Assembly (NCBI GenBank): GCA_900552425.1
Contig: URZR01000015.1
Coordinates: forward strand, 1-17,267
Reading direction: 5' to 3'
DNA length: 17,267 nt
DNA from: an uncultured Collinsella sp.
Lineage (GTDB): Bacteria > Actinomycetota > Coriobacteriia > Coriobacteriales > Coriobacteriaceae
The notes beneath the pieces are model-generated. The model made no database searches. It was given only the letters and a program-made list of their open reading frames with translations, and was not told the origin of the DNA. Positions 5,988 through 13,179 of this stretch are shown here, in pieces (the first letter of the stretch is position 1; every line of letters starts with the position of its first letter). The translations under genes and the position numbers were made by a program.

Positions 5988-6785
5988 ATGGGTCTTGAGG
6001 GAATCAAGCTGATTGCATGCGATTTGGACGGCACGTTGCTGCACCCGGGGGAGCGCGAGCCGCGTTCCGAGGCCTTTGAGCTTATCGATGAGCTACATCG
6101 TCGCGGTATCGTGTTTATGCCGGCGAGTGGCCGTCAATATGCGAGCCTGCGCTACCTGTTTGCCCCGGTGGCCGATGAACTCGCCTATGTATGCGAAAAC
6201 GGAGCCCTGGTCATGAGCGAGGGGCGTGCCGTGGTCAAGCGTTCTATGGAGCGTGGCCTGGCCATGGATATCGCGAATGCCGTGGTTGCGTATCCCCATG
6301 CCGACGTGACCCTTTCGTGCGAGGGACACCTCTACACCATGAGCAGCAACGATGCGTTTGTTGACCACCTGCGTTATGAGGTCCATTGTGATGTGGCGGT
6401 AGTCGACCGTCCCGAGGACATCGACGAGGACGTCATTAAGATTGCCTTCCAGACGCCCGAGGTGGAGCAGCCGGCGGCGCTGGAGTATTTTGTGCGTCGC
6501 TTTAGCGACCGGGTCGATGTGATGACGTCGGGAACCGAATGGACCGACTTTATCGGCTTTGATTCGGGCAAGGGGTCCGCGCTTGCCGATTATGGTTGTG
6601 CGCTGGGGATCTCACCTAACGAAATGATGGCGTTTGGCGATAACGAAAACGATCGCGACATGCTCAACGTGGTGGGCCATCCCTATCTGGTGGAGAGCTG
6701 CAATCCCAGCATGCGCGGTGTCAATGACCGTGTCCGCTACGTGCGCACGGTCGAAGAGGAGCTGCGTCGTCTACTTGCTGAGTAG
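5988..6785 (+). CDS. HAD-superfamily phosphatase, Cof type (IIB)
   Basis: A 265-residue sugar-phosphate-phosphatase-like protein. Motif I is DLDGTLL with Asp12 (nucleophile) and Asp14. Motif II is PASGRQ at 45-50. Motif III Lys195 lies in GKGSALADYG, and motif IV is GDNENDRDML with Asp218 and Asp222. The large cap domain between motifs II and III marks it as type IIB (Cof/YidA-like). These enzymes dephosphorylate sugar phosphates, flavin nucleotides or pyridoxal phosphate, and the exact substrate cannot be predicted here. The ATG at 5988 has GGGGGAAG upstream. It follows the UreE-like gene on the same strand after 83 bases and converges with the PerR gene with only 15 bases between stops. Confidence 0.93.
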   Translation: MGLEGIKLIACDLDGTLLHPGEREPRSEAFELIDELHRRGIVFMPASGRQYASLRYLFAPVADELAYVCENGALVMSEGRAVVKRSMERGLAMDIANAVVAYPHADVTLSCEGHLYTMSSNDAFVDHLRYEVHCDVAVVDRPEDIDEDVIKIAFQTPEVEQPAALEYFVRRFSDRVDVMTSGTEWTDFIGFDSGKGSALADYGCALGISPNEMMAFGDNENDRDMLNVVGHPYLVESCNPSMRGVNDRVRYVRTVEEELRRLLAE

Positions 6786-6800
6786 GCATGTCCCAAACAT

Positions 6801-7181
6801 CTACCGGCAGTTGGGGCAGAGACCCTCGAAGATGGTGTAGTGCGACGTGACGTGCCAGCCGATTTGCTCGGACGCCTTGGCGTCGAGCTGGGCATCGAAG
6901 GGGAGCGGTACGTCGATGACGCGGCTGCACGAGGTGCAGATGATATGTGCGTGCGGCTCGATGGTGCGATCGAAGCGGCTGCCGCCCGGCGTCTTGATTG
7001 AGAGAATCTCGCCGGCGTCGGCCAAGAGATTGAGGTTGCGGTAGACCGTGCCGCGGCTGATTTTGTCATCTTGCGCGCGCACGACGTTGTAAATTTCGTC
7101 GGCGGTGGGATGGTTATAGCTTTGGCGCACGGCGTCGAGAACCAGCTTTCGCTGCTTGGTATTCCTTCTTTGCACCGCCAT
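6801..7181 (-). CDS. perR: Fur-family regulator, PerR-like
   Basis: The 126-residue protein has the Fur-family layout: a winged helix at about 10-62 (HPTADEIYNVV, then ISRGTVYRNLNLLADAGEI), and a C-terminal dimerisation part with structural zinc cysteines CTSC (82, 85) and CPNC (122, 125). The regulatory metal ligands of Bacillus PerR appear kept: His24, Asp71 (SRFD), His77 and His79 (PHAH), and probably Asp96. PerR senses peroxide by iron-catalysed oxidation of these histidines, so this is more likely PerR than Fur or Zur; the exact subtype is inference. GAGG boxes precede the ATG. A candidate promoter and dyad lie at 7218-7246, suggesting its own control rather than full co-transcription with the acylphosphatase gene. 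Confidence 0.85.
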   Translation of the reverse strand: MAVQRRNTKQRKLVLDAVRQSYNHPTADEIYNVVRAQDDKISRGTVYRNLNLLADAGEILSIKTPGGSRFDRTIEPHAHIICTSCSRVIDVPLPFDAQLDAKASEQIGWHVTSHYTIFEGLCPNCR

Positions 7182-7217
7182 GCGCCTCGCCTCTTTTCTA
7201 TCAACGGTCGTAGGTAA

Positions 7218-7246
7218 ATGATACCGTATTTAGCACACAATACTAA
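7218..7246 (-). promoter_or_regulatory. Candidate perR promoter with overlapping dyad
   Basis: On the minus strand, TTAGTA (7246-7241) and TATCAT (7223-7218) are separated by 17 bases, with the start about 30 bases before the ATG. Between them, GTATT at 7226-7230 and AATAC at 7239-7243 form a 5-8-5 dyad in an AT-rich patch. Such a site could be an autoregulatory operator. It does not match the Bacillus PerR box closely. Confidence 0.4.
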
Positions 7247-7653
7247 TAACGAGGAATGAAACCGTCTTCATTGGCAAGTGGGGCTCGGGTCTGGGCGTCT
7301 ACGAGGCGAAAACGCGTTCCCATGCGCTCGTAGGAGGCATGAAGCGCCTCGAGATGAGATAGGATGTTTGCCGGAGCCCCCTGTATCTCCATCTCGACTG
7401 AGCCGTCTTCCATGTTGCGCACCCAGCCGGTGAGTGCGCGTGCCTGCGCGAGGTTGGTGTTGGTAAAGCGAAAACCGACGCCCTGGACTTGCCCCTCCCA
7501 GCGCAGGAAATAGCGCAGGGGAGCGTCTTGAGTGGCCTCGTCGCTTGCGAGCACAGTAAGCCTGCGGCGCAGCTCGAGCTCGACGTTTGATGGTTTTTGA
7601 GGCTCTCGACTGCCACCGGTGACGCTGGAGAAGAACGTATCGAAAAGACCCAT
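7243..7653 (-). CDS. Acylphosphatase-domain protein with N-terminal extension
   Basis: Residues 48-136 form an acylphosphatase domain: YFLRWEGQVQGVGFRFTN with catalytic Arg62, then LTGWVRNMEDGSVEMEIQG with catalytic Asn80. These small enzymes hydrolyse acyl phosphates such as acetyl or carbamoyl phosphate; the true role is often unclear. The protein is 136 residues rather than about 90, with a 47-residue N-terminal segment starting MGLFDTFFSSVTGG that has no recognisable domain. The ATG at 7653 is chosen because it lies two bases after the upstream stop codon. A longer open frame reaching back into the oxidoreductase gene is not credible. It is probably coupled to that gene, with perR downstream. 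Confidence 0.9.
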   Translation of the reverse strand: MGLFDTFFSSVTGGSREPQKPSNVELELRRRLTVLASDEATQDAPLRYFLRWEGQVQGVGFRFTNTNLAQARALTGWVRNMEDGSVEMEIQGAPANILSHLEALHASYERMGTRFRLVDAQTRAPLANEDGFIPRY

Positions 7654-7655
7654 CG

Positions 7656-8762
7656 CTATGCCTGCTTGCCTGCATCGGCCGGGAAGGTTATGCCGGCCTG
7701 CTGGCGCACGGCATCCATGATGCGCAGTGAGACGAGCGTGACATCGCGGTAGTGGCCGAGCTCGTGGCGTCCCGCCGGGGTCTCCCAAATCTCTTCATTA
7801 ACGTTATCGATGCCGCCGATGGCGGTGATAAAGTCAGTGAGTTCGTATTCCATAGTGTTGCTCGATTTGGGCAGGTCGAGCACGCGGCCGTTGTCGCCCC
7901 GTTCGCGCAGTGCCTCGGTCGCCGAGCCGCGTACGACGTCCCCGCGATAGTCGATGCGGACGTTGCGGGGTGTGGACAGATGGTCGATCTGGATAGTGCC
8001 ACGCTCGCCTTCGATCTGTGAGGGCAGTAGGTCATTCGTAATTTTGGAGTGCGCGAGCTCGACGGAAATACGGCCACCGCCGTAGCTGGCGAGAATGGAA
8101 CCGCAGCCGTCGATGGGGCCGTGCGTGAGCTGTCGCGTGGTAGGGTCGAGCAGGGTAGCCATGCTCGTAAGGCCGGAGGGCATGCCGAAAATCTCGACCA
8201 TGGGCTCGACGGTGTAGACGCCAATGTCCATGAGGGAACCCGATGCCATATTGCAGTCGAAGATATTGGTGGCGCGTCCCGCGAGAATCTCGTTGTAGCG
8301 CGAGGAATATTTGCCAAAGCGCAATGAGGCGCGGCGGATGGGGGCGATCTCGCCCAGGGCGTCCTCGATGGCGTGGAAGGCGGGATCGTGGAGGGGGCGC
8401 ATGGCCTCGAGGGCCACGACGCCTGCTGCCTCGGCAACGCGGAAGACCTCGAGCGCCTGCGCTTCGGTGGCGCAGAAGGGCTTCTCGACGATGACGTGCT
8501 TGCCACCGGCGATGCAGGCAAGGGCCTGCTCGTAGTGAAGTGCGTTAGGGCTGCCGATATAGACGGCGTCGACGTCGGCGGCTGCTGCGAGCTCATCGAG
8601 TGATGTAAAGTTTCGCTCGCCACCGCGCTCGGCGGTAAAGGCAGCACCGCGATTGGCATCGCGTGAAAGCGTGCCCACAAACGCGGCTTGGTCGTTGGCG
8701 TTGACGACTTGGATAAAGTCGTCGGTAATCATGGATGTGCCGATGGTCGCGATTCGCAGCAT
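7656..8762 (-). CDS. Gfo/Idh/MocA-family NAD(P)-dependent oxidoreductase
   Basis: A 368-residue sugar or cyclitol dehydrogenase-like protein. The Rossmann part begins MLRIATIGTSMIT; here GTS replaces the usual G-x-G turn, as in a subset of the family. The nucleotide/substrate motif EKP is at 93-95 (VIVEKPFC), after the SPNALH segment. The C-terminal beta-sheet part holds ASGSLMDIGVYTVEPM, with the Asp and Tyr expected near the active site. The substrate is unknown. AAGGGGA precedes the ATG. It lies 72 bases after rnhA on the same strand, and its stop is two bases before the acylphosphatase-domain start. A second, only distantly similar family member lies at 16172-17191. Confidence 0.92.
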   Translation of the reverse strand: MLRIATIGTSMITDDFIQVVNANDQAAFVGTLSRDANRGAAFTAERGGERNFTSLDELAAAADVDAVYIGSPNALHYEQALACIAGGKHVIVEKPFCATEAQALEVFRVAEAAGVVALEAMRPLHDPAFHAIEDALGEIAPIRRASLRFGKYSSRYNEILAGRATNIFDCNMASGSLMDIGVYTVEPMVEIFGMPSGLTSMATLLDPTTRQLTHGPIDGCGSILASYGGGRISVELAHSKITNDLLPSQIEGERGTIQIDHLSTPRNVRIDYRGDVVRGSATEALRERGDNGRVLDLPKSSNTMEYELTDFITAIGGIDNVNEEIWETPAGRHELGHYRDVTLVSLRIMDAVRQQAGITFPADAGKQA

Positions 8763-8834
8763 ACGTCCCCTTGCGTTGTTTGGTCTACAGGATGAGTGTA
8801 GCGCTTGGGGATATAAAGCTGCGCGAAAACGCTA

Positions 8835-9320
8835 TTACAGGTCGCTCTCGTTAAAGCCGGAGTCGATATCGAGGTTACTGCCGTCGGCTGCCGTGGTGGC
8901 GAGCTCATCGCAGCGCTCGTTGAGCTCGTGACCGGCATGACCCTTAACCCAGATGAACTCAACCTTGTGCTTGCTTTTGGCGGTGAGTAGGCGCTCCCAC
9001 AGGTCGCGGTTCTTGACGGGCTGCTTGTTGGCGGTTTTCCATCCGCGTTTTTTCCAGCCGTCGATCCAGTGCTTGTTAAAGGCGTTGACGACGTACTGCG
9101 AATCGGAATGGACTTCGACCTCGCAGGGGCGATTGAGCGCCTCGAGCGCCACGATAACCGCCATGAGCTCCATGCGGTTGTTGGTGGTCTTGGCGTAGCC
9201 GCGCGAAAGCTCGGAGGTAAAGGTCTTGCCGGCGGGGTTGGTGTATTTGAGCACAGCGCCGTAGCCGCCGCGTCCCGGATTTGATCGGGCCGAGCCGTCG
9301 GTATAGATGATGACCTTCAC
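8835..9320 (-). CDS. rnhA: Ribonuclease HI
   Basis: RNase HI cuts the RNA strand of RNA-DNA hybrids, removing R-loops and primers. The 161-residue protein has the full catalytic set: Asp8 in YTDGSARSNPG, Glu51 in NNRMEL, Asp73 in HSDSQYVVNA, and Asp138 in NERCDELA. KGHAGHELNERCDELA carries the loop His131 equivalent to His124 of E. coli. The basic handle region WKKRGWKTANKQPVKNRDLW is present. The start is GTG at 9320 with AAAGGA upstream. Length matches the family. A TACAAT box on the minus strand (9364-9359) might be its -10 element, but no good -35 is visible. Confidence 0.97.
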   Translation of the reverse strand: MKVIIYTDGSARSNPGRGGYGAVLKYTNPAGKTFTSELSRGYAKTTNNRMELMAVIVALEALNRPCEVEVHSDSQYVVNAFNKHWIDGWKKRGWKTANKQPVKNRDLWERLLTAKSKHKVEFIWVKGHAGHELNERCDELATTAADGSNLDIDSGFNESDL

Positions 9321-9419
9321 GGGCTTCCTTTCGTTGAGTGCGTTTCGTGTGAATGACCATTGTAGCGCCTTGCCCGCCGGGGGTTAGCAATCTATGATCT
9401 CTGCCCCGTCTTCCGACAG

Positions 9420-10322
9420 TTAGTTGGCATGGATGATGCGGTTGAGCTCGTCGAGGTATTGCTGCAAGAGGGGAGAGGGCTTGCGCTCGTCGTGCATGAT
9501 ATAGCCTACGTGCATCGTTGGGGCGTCTGCTAACGGGATCGATGCCATGCCCCATTGCATTTCATTGGAGAGGACGCCGGTCGACAGAGTGTAACCGTTC
9601 GACGTGATAAGTAAGTTGGTAAGTGTTCCGCGGTCCGAGATTCGTATGTTGCGGTCGCAAGGGATATAGCTAAAAGGTTCCTCGGCGTAATAGAAGGAGT
9701 TTGAGGTTCCCTGCTCAAAGCTGTAGCGCGTATAGGGTGTGAGGTCGGCAAGGGACAGCTGAGGGCGGCGTGCGAGCGGGTGGCGTTCGCTGACGAATAC
9801 GTGGACCGTCGCGTCGAATAGGGGATGGAAGCTTGCGCGGGCATCGGCGAAGGCCTTCTGCAGAACGCGGGCGTTAAAGTCATCCAGATACAGAATGCCG
9901 ATATCACTTCGAAACGCACGGACGTCATCGATAATCTGCGATGTGGTGGTCTCGCGCATGATGAACTCGAACTTGCTGTCGCGGCAGCGCTCGACCACGT
10001 TGACAAAAGCCTCGACCGAAAAGGCGTAGTGCTGGGCGGAAATGGCGAGGCGGGCTTGCGGGGTGCCGCCGTCCTCGTAGCGTGCCTCGAGCATGTCGGC
10101 CTGCTCTACGACCTGGCGCGCATAGCCCAAAAGCTCGGTGCCGTCGTTGGTGAGCGTGACGCCGCGGCTGGAGCGCGTAAAGATCTCCAGATGGAGTTCC
10201 TGTTCCAGGCTTTTGACGGCGTTTGAGATGTTGGACTGAGCGGTATAGAGGCGCTGAGCTGCGGCGTTGATTGAGCCGGACTCTGCCACGGCGATCAAGA
10301 AGCGAAGCTGCTGAAGGGTCAT
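9420..10322 (-). CDS. LysR-type transcriptional regulator, probably of metY
   Basis: The 300-residue protein opens MTLQQLRFLIAVAESGSINAAAQRLYTAQSNIS, a typical LysR winged helix-turn-helix (about 1-60), followed by a periplasmic-binding-type effector domain. The ATG at 10322 is preferred because AAAGGA lies eight bases upstream; an in-frame ATG three codons earlier directly abuts that site. It faces metY across a 272-base gap containing a perfect LysR-type dyad only 18 bases from its own start, so it probably represses itself and controls metY. CysB- or MetR-like sensing of a sulfur metabolite is a reasonable guess, but the ligand cannot be read from the sequence. Confidence 0.92.
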   Translation of the reverse strand: MTLQQLRFLIAVAESGSINAAAQRLYTAQSNISNAVKSLEQELHLEIFTRSSRGVTLTNDGTELLGYARQVVEQADMLEARYEDGGTPQARLAISAQHYAFSVEAFVNVVERCRDSKFEFIMRETTTSQIIDDVRAFRSDIGILYLDDFNARVLQKAFADARASFHPLFDATVHVFVSERHPLARRPQLSLADLTPYTRYSFEQGTSNSFYYAEEPFSYIPCDRNIRISDRGTLTNLLITSNGYTLSTGVLSNEMQWGMASIPLADAPTMHVGYIMHDERKPSPLLQQYLDELNRIIHAN

Positions 10323-10339
10323 CGACGCCATCCTTTCGA

Positions 10340-10364
10340 TTGTTATCTATAAAACAGATAACAA
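10340..10364. promoter_or_regulatory. LysR-type operator: perfect 9-7-9 dyad
   Basis: TTGTTATCT at 10340-10348 and AGATAACAA at 10356-10364 are perfect inverted arms around ATAAAAC. This contains ATC-N9-GAT, a form of the T-N11-A LysR box. Its centre (10352) is about 66 bases upstream of the predicted metY transcription start, the usual activator recognition position. It also overlaps the likely lysR promoter region. Confidence 0.8.
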
Positions 10365-10382
10365 GTTAGCGCTTTTAAGTGA

Positions 10383-10411
10383 TTGACCGAGGGAGACAAT
10401 GCCCGTACTAT
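10383..10411 (+). promoter_or_regulatory. Sigma-70-type promoter of metY
   Basis: TTGACC (10383-10388) and TACTAT (10406-10411) are separated by exactly 17 bases. Predicted start is near 10418, giving a leader of about 177 bases before the metY ATG. The LysR-type dyad is centred near -66. Confidence 0.7.
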
Positions 10412-10479
10412 TCAAAACACACAAAGGCGGTAGGTAATTAAGCCAACCACGGAACCGGGATGCGAAAGGAGGCCCGCAT

Positions 10480-10533
10480 ATGAATTGCTCACCAAGACGA
10501 ATGCTGGGCTCCTGTTTGCGCCCGTTGGCGTGA
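10480..10533 (+). CDS. Candidate 17-codon upstream leader peptide of metY
   Basis: An ATG at 10480 is preceded by AAAGGAGG (10465-10472) at seven bases, the strongest ribosome site in the leader. It opens a frame encoding MNCSPRRMLGSCLRPLA, ending in TGA at 10531-10533. The peptide has two Cys (3, 12) and one internal Met, notable upstream of a sulfur amino-acid gene. The ribosome site lies in the loop of a potential ATGCG/CGCAT hairpin (10460-10464 with 10475-10479) and can pair with 10506-10513 inside the frame. Translation is inferred, and a chance frame cannot be excluded at this length. Confidence 0.4.
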   Translation: MNCSPRRMLGSCLRPLA

Positions 10534-10540
10534 TCAGGAG
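10509..10540 (+). promoter_or_regulatory. Leader hairpin overlapping the upstream ORF stop
   Basis: CTCCTG (10509-10514) pairs with CAGGAG (10535-10540), and after one T-T mismatch TTGCGCC (10516-10522) pairs with GGCGTGA (10527-10533) around a CGTT loop, giving 13 pairs including two G-U. A T-rich stretch follows, but only from about 10553, too far for a standard terminator. The CUCCU arm can instead pair with the metY ribosome site at 10584-10588. Confidence 0.55.
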
Positions 10541-10594
10541 ACAGCGACTTACTTCTCTCTTTTTATTTACTTTCGTTCGATCAAGGAGATCATC

Positions 10595-11905
10595 ATGAGC
10601 CAGTTCATCAACAACCCCGAGCACACCTTTGGTTTCGATACCCTGCAGCTGCACGTTGGCCAGGAGAGTGCCGATCCTGCATCCGACTCCCGTGCCGTGC
10701 CTATCTACCAGACCACGAGCTATGTATTCCGCAACTCCCAGCACGCTGCCGACCGCTTTGGCCTTGCCGACGCCGGTAACATTTACGGCCGTCTGACCAA
10801 CTCCACTCAGGGCGTCTTCGAGGACCGTATCGCCGCACTCGAGGGTGGCGTGGCAGGTCTTGCCGTCGCCTCCGGTGCTGCTGCCATCACCTATACCCTG
10901 CAGGCTCTTGCCCAGGCCGGTGACCACGTAGTGGCTCAGAAGACCATCTACGGTGGCTCCTACAACCTGCTGGAGCATACGCTCTCCCAGTTTGGCGTCG
11001 AGACCACGTTTGTCGATGCCCATAACCTGGAAGAGGTCGAGGGTGCCATCAAGGACAGCACCACGGTCATCTATCTCGAGACGCTCGGCAACCCCAATTC
11101 CGATATCCCCAACATCGACGCCATCTCCGAGATCGCCAAGAAGCACGGTCTGCCGGTTGTCGTCGACAACACCTTCGGCACCCCGTATCTGTTCCGTCCG
11201 CTGGAGCATGGTGCCAACATCGTCGTCCACTCCGCGACCAAGTTCATCGGCGGCCACGGCACCTCGCTGGGCGGTGTGATCGTCGACGGCGGTAACTTCG
11301 ATTGGAAGGCGAACGGCAAGTACGCCCAGATCGCTGAGCCCAACCCCTCCTACCATGGTGTTTCGTTTGCCGAGGCTGCCGGCCCCGCCGCCTTCGCAAC
11401 CTATGTCCGCGCTATCCTGCTGCGTGACGAGGGCGCCTGCATTAGCCCGTTTAACGCTTGGGTCCTGCTCCAGGGCACCGAGACCCTGTCGTTGCGCGTC
11501 GATCGCCATGTCGAGAACACCAAGAAGGTCGTTGAGTTCCTGATCGGTGACAGCCACGTCGCCAAGGTGAACCACCCGAGCCTGCCTGAGCACCCCGATC
11601 ACGAGCTCTACAAGCAGTATTTCCCCAACGGTGGTGCCTCGATCTTCACCTTCGAGATTAAGGGCGGCCAGGAGGCTGCCTGGAAGTTCATCGACCACTT
11701 GCAGGTGTTCTCGCTGCTCGCCAACGTGGCCGACGTCAAGTCGCTCGTCGTGCACCCGGCTACGACTACGCACTCCCAGCTCTCTGCCGAGGAGCTCGCC
11801 GAGCAGAACATCACGCCCTCCACGATCCGTCTTTCCATCGGTACCGAGAACGCCGAGGATATCATTTGGGATCTGAAGCAGGCCTTTGCCACGCTGGACG
11901 AGTAA
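10595..11905 (+). CDS. metY: O-acetylhomoserine sulfhydrylase (PLP-dependent)
   Basis: MetY makes homocysteine (or methionine) from O-acetylhomoserine and sulfide (or methanethiol), the direct-sulfhydrylation route to methionine. The 436-residue length and sequence fit the family of large Cys/Met-metabolism PLP enzymes: GFDTLQLHVGQ opening, YGRLTNSTQ, SGAAAITYTL phosphate-binding turn, LETLGNPNSDI, VVDNTFGTPYL, and the PLP lysine Lys216 in VHSATKFIGGHG. The end RLSIGTENAEDIIWDLKQA is typical. AAGGAG at 10583-10588 lies six bases before the ATG. Expression is probably controlled by the divergent LysR regulator and possibly by the structured leader. A strong terminator follows at 11966. Codons are biased to C/G-ending forms, suggesting high expression. 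Confidence 0.96.
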   Translation: MSQFINNPEHTFGFDTLQLHVGQESADPASDSRAVPIYQTTSYVFRNSQHAADRFGLADAGNIYGRLTNSTQGVFEDRIAALEGGVAGLAVASGAAAITYTLQALAQAGDHVVAQKTIYGGSYNLLEHTLSQFGVETTFVDAHNLEEVEGAIKDSTTVIYLETLGNPNSDIPNIDAISEIAKKHGLPVVVDNTFGTPYLFRPLEHGANIVVHSATKFIGGHGTSLGGVIVDGGNFDWKANGKYAQIAEPNPSYHGVSFAEAAGPAAFATYVRAILLRDEGACISPFNAWVLLQGTETLSLRVDRHVENTKKVVEFLIGDSHVAKVNHPSLPEHPDHELYKQYFPNGGASIFTFEIKGGQEAAWKFIDHLQVFSLLANVADVKSLVVHPATTTHSQLSAEELAEQNITPSTIRLSIGTENAEDIIWDLKQAFATLDE

Positions 11906-11915
11906 GGCGACTTGT

Positions 11916-11930
11916 GCAAGGACCCCTTGC
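11916..11930 (+). other. Small hairpin after metY
   Basis: GCAAGG (11916-11921) pairs with CCTTGC (11925-11930) around a 3-base loop, ten bases after the metY stop. There is no T-run; it probably belongs to the 3' end of the metY transcript ahead of the true terminator. Confidence 0.4.
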
Positions 11931-11965
11931 GACTCGATAGGTATAACTGCATAAAATGCCTGCTC

Positions 11966-12006
11966 AAGGCGCCTGCGCAAGCAATGGTTGCGCAGGCGCC
12001 TTTTTT
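11966..12006 (+). terminator. Strong intrinsic terminator of metY
   Basis: AAGGCGCCTGCGCAA (11966-11980) and its perfect complement at 11988-12002 enclose the loop GCAATGG, followed by an unbroken T tract through 12006. It ends the metY transcript about 95 bases after its stop. Confidence 0.95.
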
Positions 12007-12217
12007 GCATAGGGAGGGCGCTATTACAGGGTTTTTGACATGCTTTATGCAATCGAGATGTGGAAAACTCCTGTTGAGAGGATGTGAGTTTTACGCAAAT
12101 GACGTGCACCTTTTGAGAAAAACCGCAGGTCACGATTTGCTCGGGGTACTATGCAGCGCGATCGAATCACACGCAGCTCAAACGCAGCAAAAACTCACTA
12201 CGGAGGTTTCCAGCTAC
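12007..12217 (+). other. Gene-free leader region before the secreted protein
   Basis: These 211 bases, with the preceding terminator, make a gene-free stretch of 312 bases after metY. They contain a TTGACA at 12035-12040 without a matching -10 box, a TACTAT at 12147-12152 without a clear -35, and a hairpin AAAACTC (12064-12070) with GAGTTTT (12086-12092). A GGAGG site lies at 12202-12206. The promoter must be here but I cannot place it with confidence. Confidence 0.5.
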
Positions 12218-12994
12218 ATGAGGATCGATTCACGAAAACCGAAGGCCGCCGCCCTTTCTGCCACGCTGGCCGTGGCGCTTTTGGTGGGTGCCGGCGTAAC
12301 CGAGGCCCATGCGGCGACGCTGTCCGACGCGGTTGGGTCCACGCCCTCCGAGGCCACGTTGATGCAGCCCGTCGATTATCGCGGCGACGGGTTTGGCTCC
12401 ATGCAGGAGTGGAACGCCTCCATGGGGGCCAAGCGCGACTCTTTGGAAGTTCGCGCTCAAATTATCATGAACATGTATGGTGACTATGCCACCGATGACG
12501 AGCGTGCCGTGCTTCAAGAGTGCATTGACGGCGCGGGCAGCCTTTTGACGATGGAGGAGGTCGACGCCAAGTCGGCCGAGCTCGATGAGCTGCGCACGAC
12601 GCTCGAGGATGCCAAACGTGAGGCGCTCGAGGCTGCGGCCGCCGAGGCAGAAGCCGCCGAGGCCGCCCAGGCTTCGTACTACAACGCCGGCTACAGCTCG
12701 TCTTACGTTGCCGCCGCTTACTATGCGAATGGCTCGGGACTGACGCGTTCCGCCGGCGTCAATAACTATAACGGCCGTCGCGAGACCTATTACAGCAGCA
12801 ACGTGTTGTATCACCACCGCACGGGCGAATGGACGCAGGATTCCGAGGGCTTCTGGCGCGATTCCGATGGTTACTACGTCGTGGCCGCGGGCGATAAGGC
12901 TCAGGGCTCCACGTTTACCGGTTCCAAGGGCGAGTGCAAGGTCTATGACTCCGGCTGCGCAGCCGGAACTACCGATTACTACACCGGTTGGTAA
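12218..12994 (+). CDS. Secreted coiled-coil protein with a possible DPBB-like C-terminal domain
   Basis: The 258-residue product has a Sec signal peptide: a basic start (MRIDSRKPK), a hydrophobic core at about 11-29, and a probable cleavage after AHA at 30-32. Residues 60-110 look helical. Residues 112-152 form an Ala/Glu-rich probable coiled coil, then comes a Tyr/Ser/Ala-rich linker (153-185). The C-terminal part from about 188 (ETYYSSNVLYHH, GFWRDSDGYYVVAAGDKAQG, GECKVYDSGCAAGTTDYY) resembles small double-psi-barrel (3D/RlpA-like) domains of Gram-positive cell-wall proteins, from memory. Cys240 and Cys247 could form a disulfide. A role in peptidoglycan remodelling or binding is likely but not proven. 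The ATG at 12218 follows GGAGG at a rather long 11 bases and gives the correct signal-peptide start. Confidence 0.8.
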   Translation: MRIDSRKPKAAALSATLAVALLVGAGVTEAHAATLSDAVGSTPSEATLMQPVDYRGDGFGSMQEWNASMGAKRDSLEVRAQIIMNMYGDYATDDERAVLQECIDGAGSLLTMEEVDAKSAELDELRTTLEDAKREALEAAAAEAEAAEAAQASYYNAGYSSSYVAAAYYANGSGLTRSAGVNNYNGRRETYYSSNVLYHHRTGEWTQDSEGFWRDSDGYYVVAAGDKAQGSTFTGSKGECKVYDSGCAAGTTDYYTGW

Positions 12995-13179
12995 GCTGCC
13001 GACATCGATTGCACATGATGGACGGGTACCTTTACCGAGCTTTCGGGCAACGTAAACGCGTCCGTTTTTATATGCATTTGGGTTAACAGAGCCCTTACCG
13101 CGGCACTACGTTGGGCATACGGGCGCGGGGCACACTAAGTCATGAGAAGCAAAGTCTTTCTCGTGGAGGAAGTGGTCCC

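Noticed and set aside
10418..10594. SAM riboswitch or T-box in the metY leader
   Set aside because: I looked for the conserved SAM-I/IV core and for a T-box sequence and could not find them. A covariance search would settle it.
12035..12064. TTGACA as the -35 of the secreted-protein gene
   Set aside because: No acceptable -10 hexamer lies 16-18 bases downstream.
10412..12133. 573-codon minus-strand open frame
   Set aside because: It is fully antisense to metY, whose protein is unmistakable; long reverse frames are common opposite GC-biased genes. No family resemblance.
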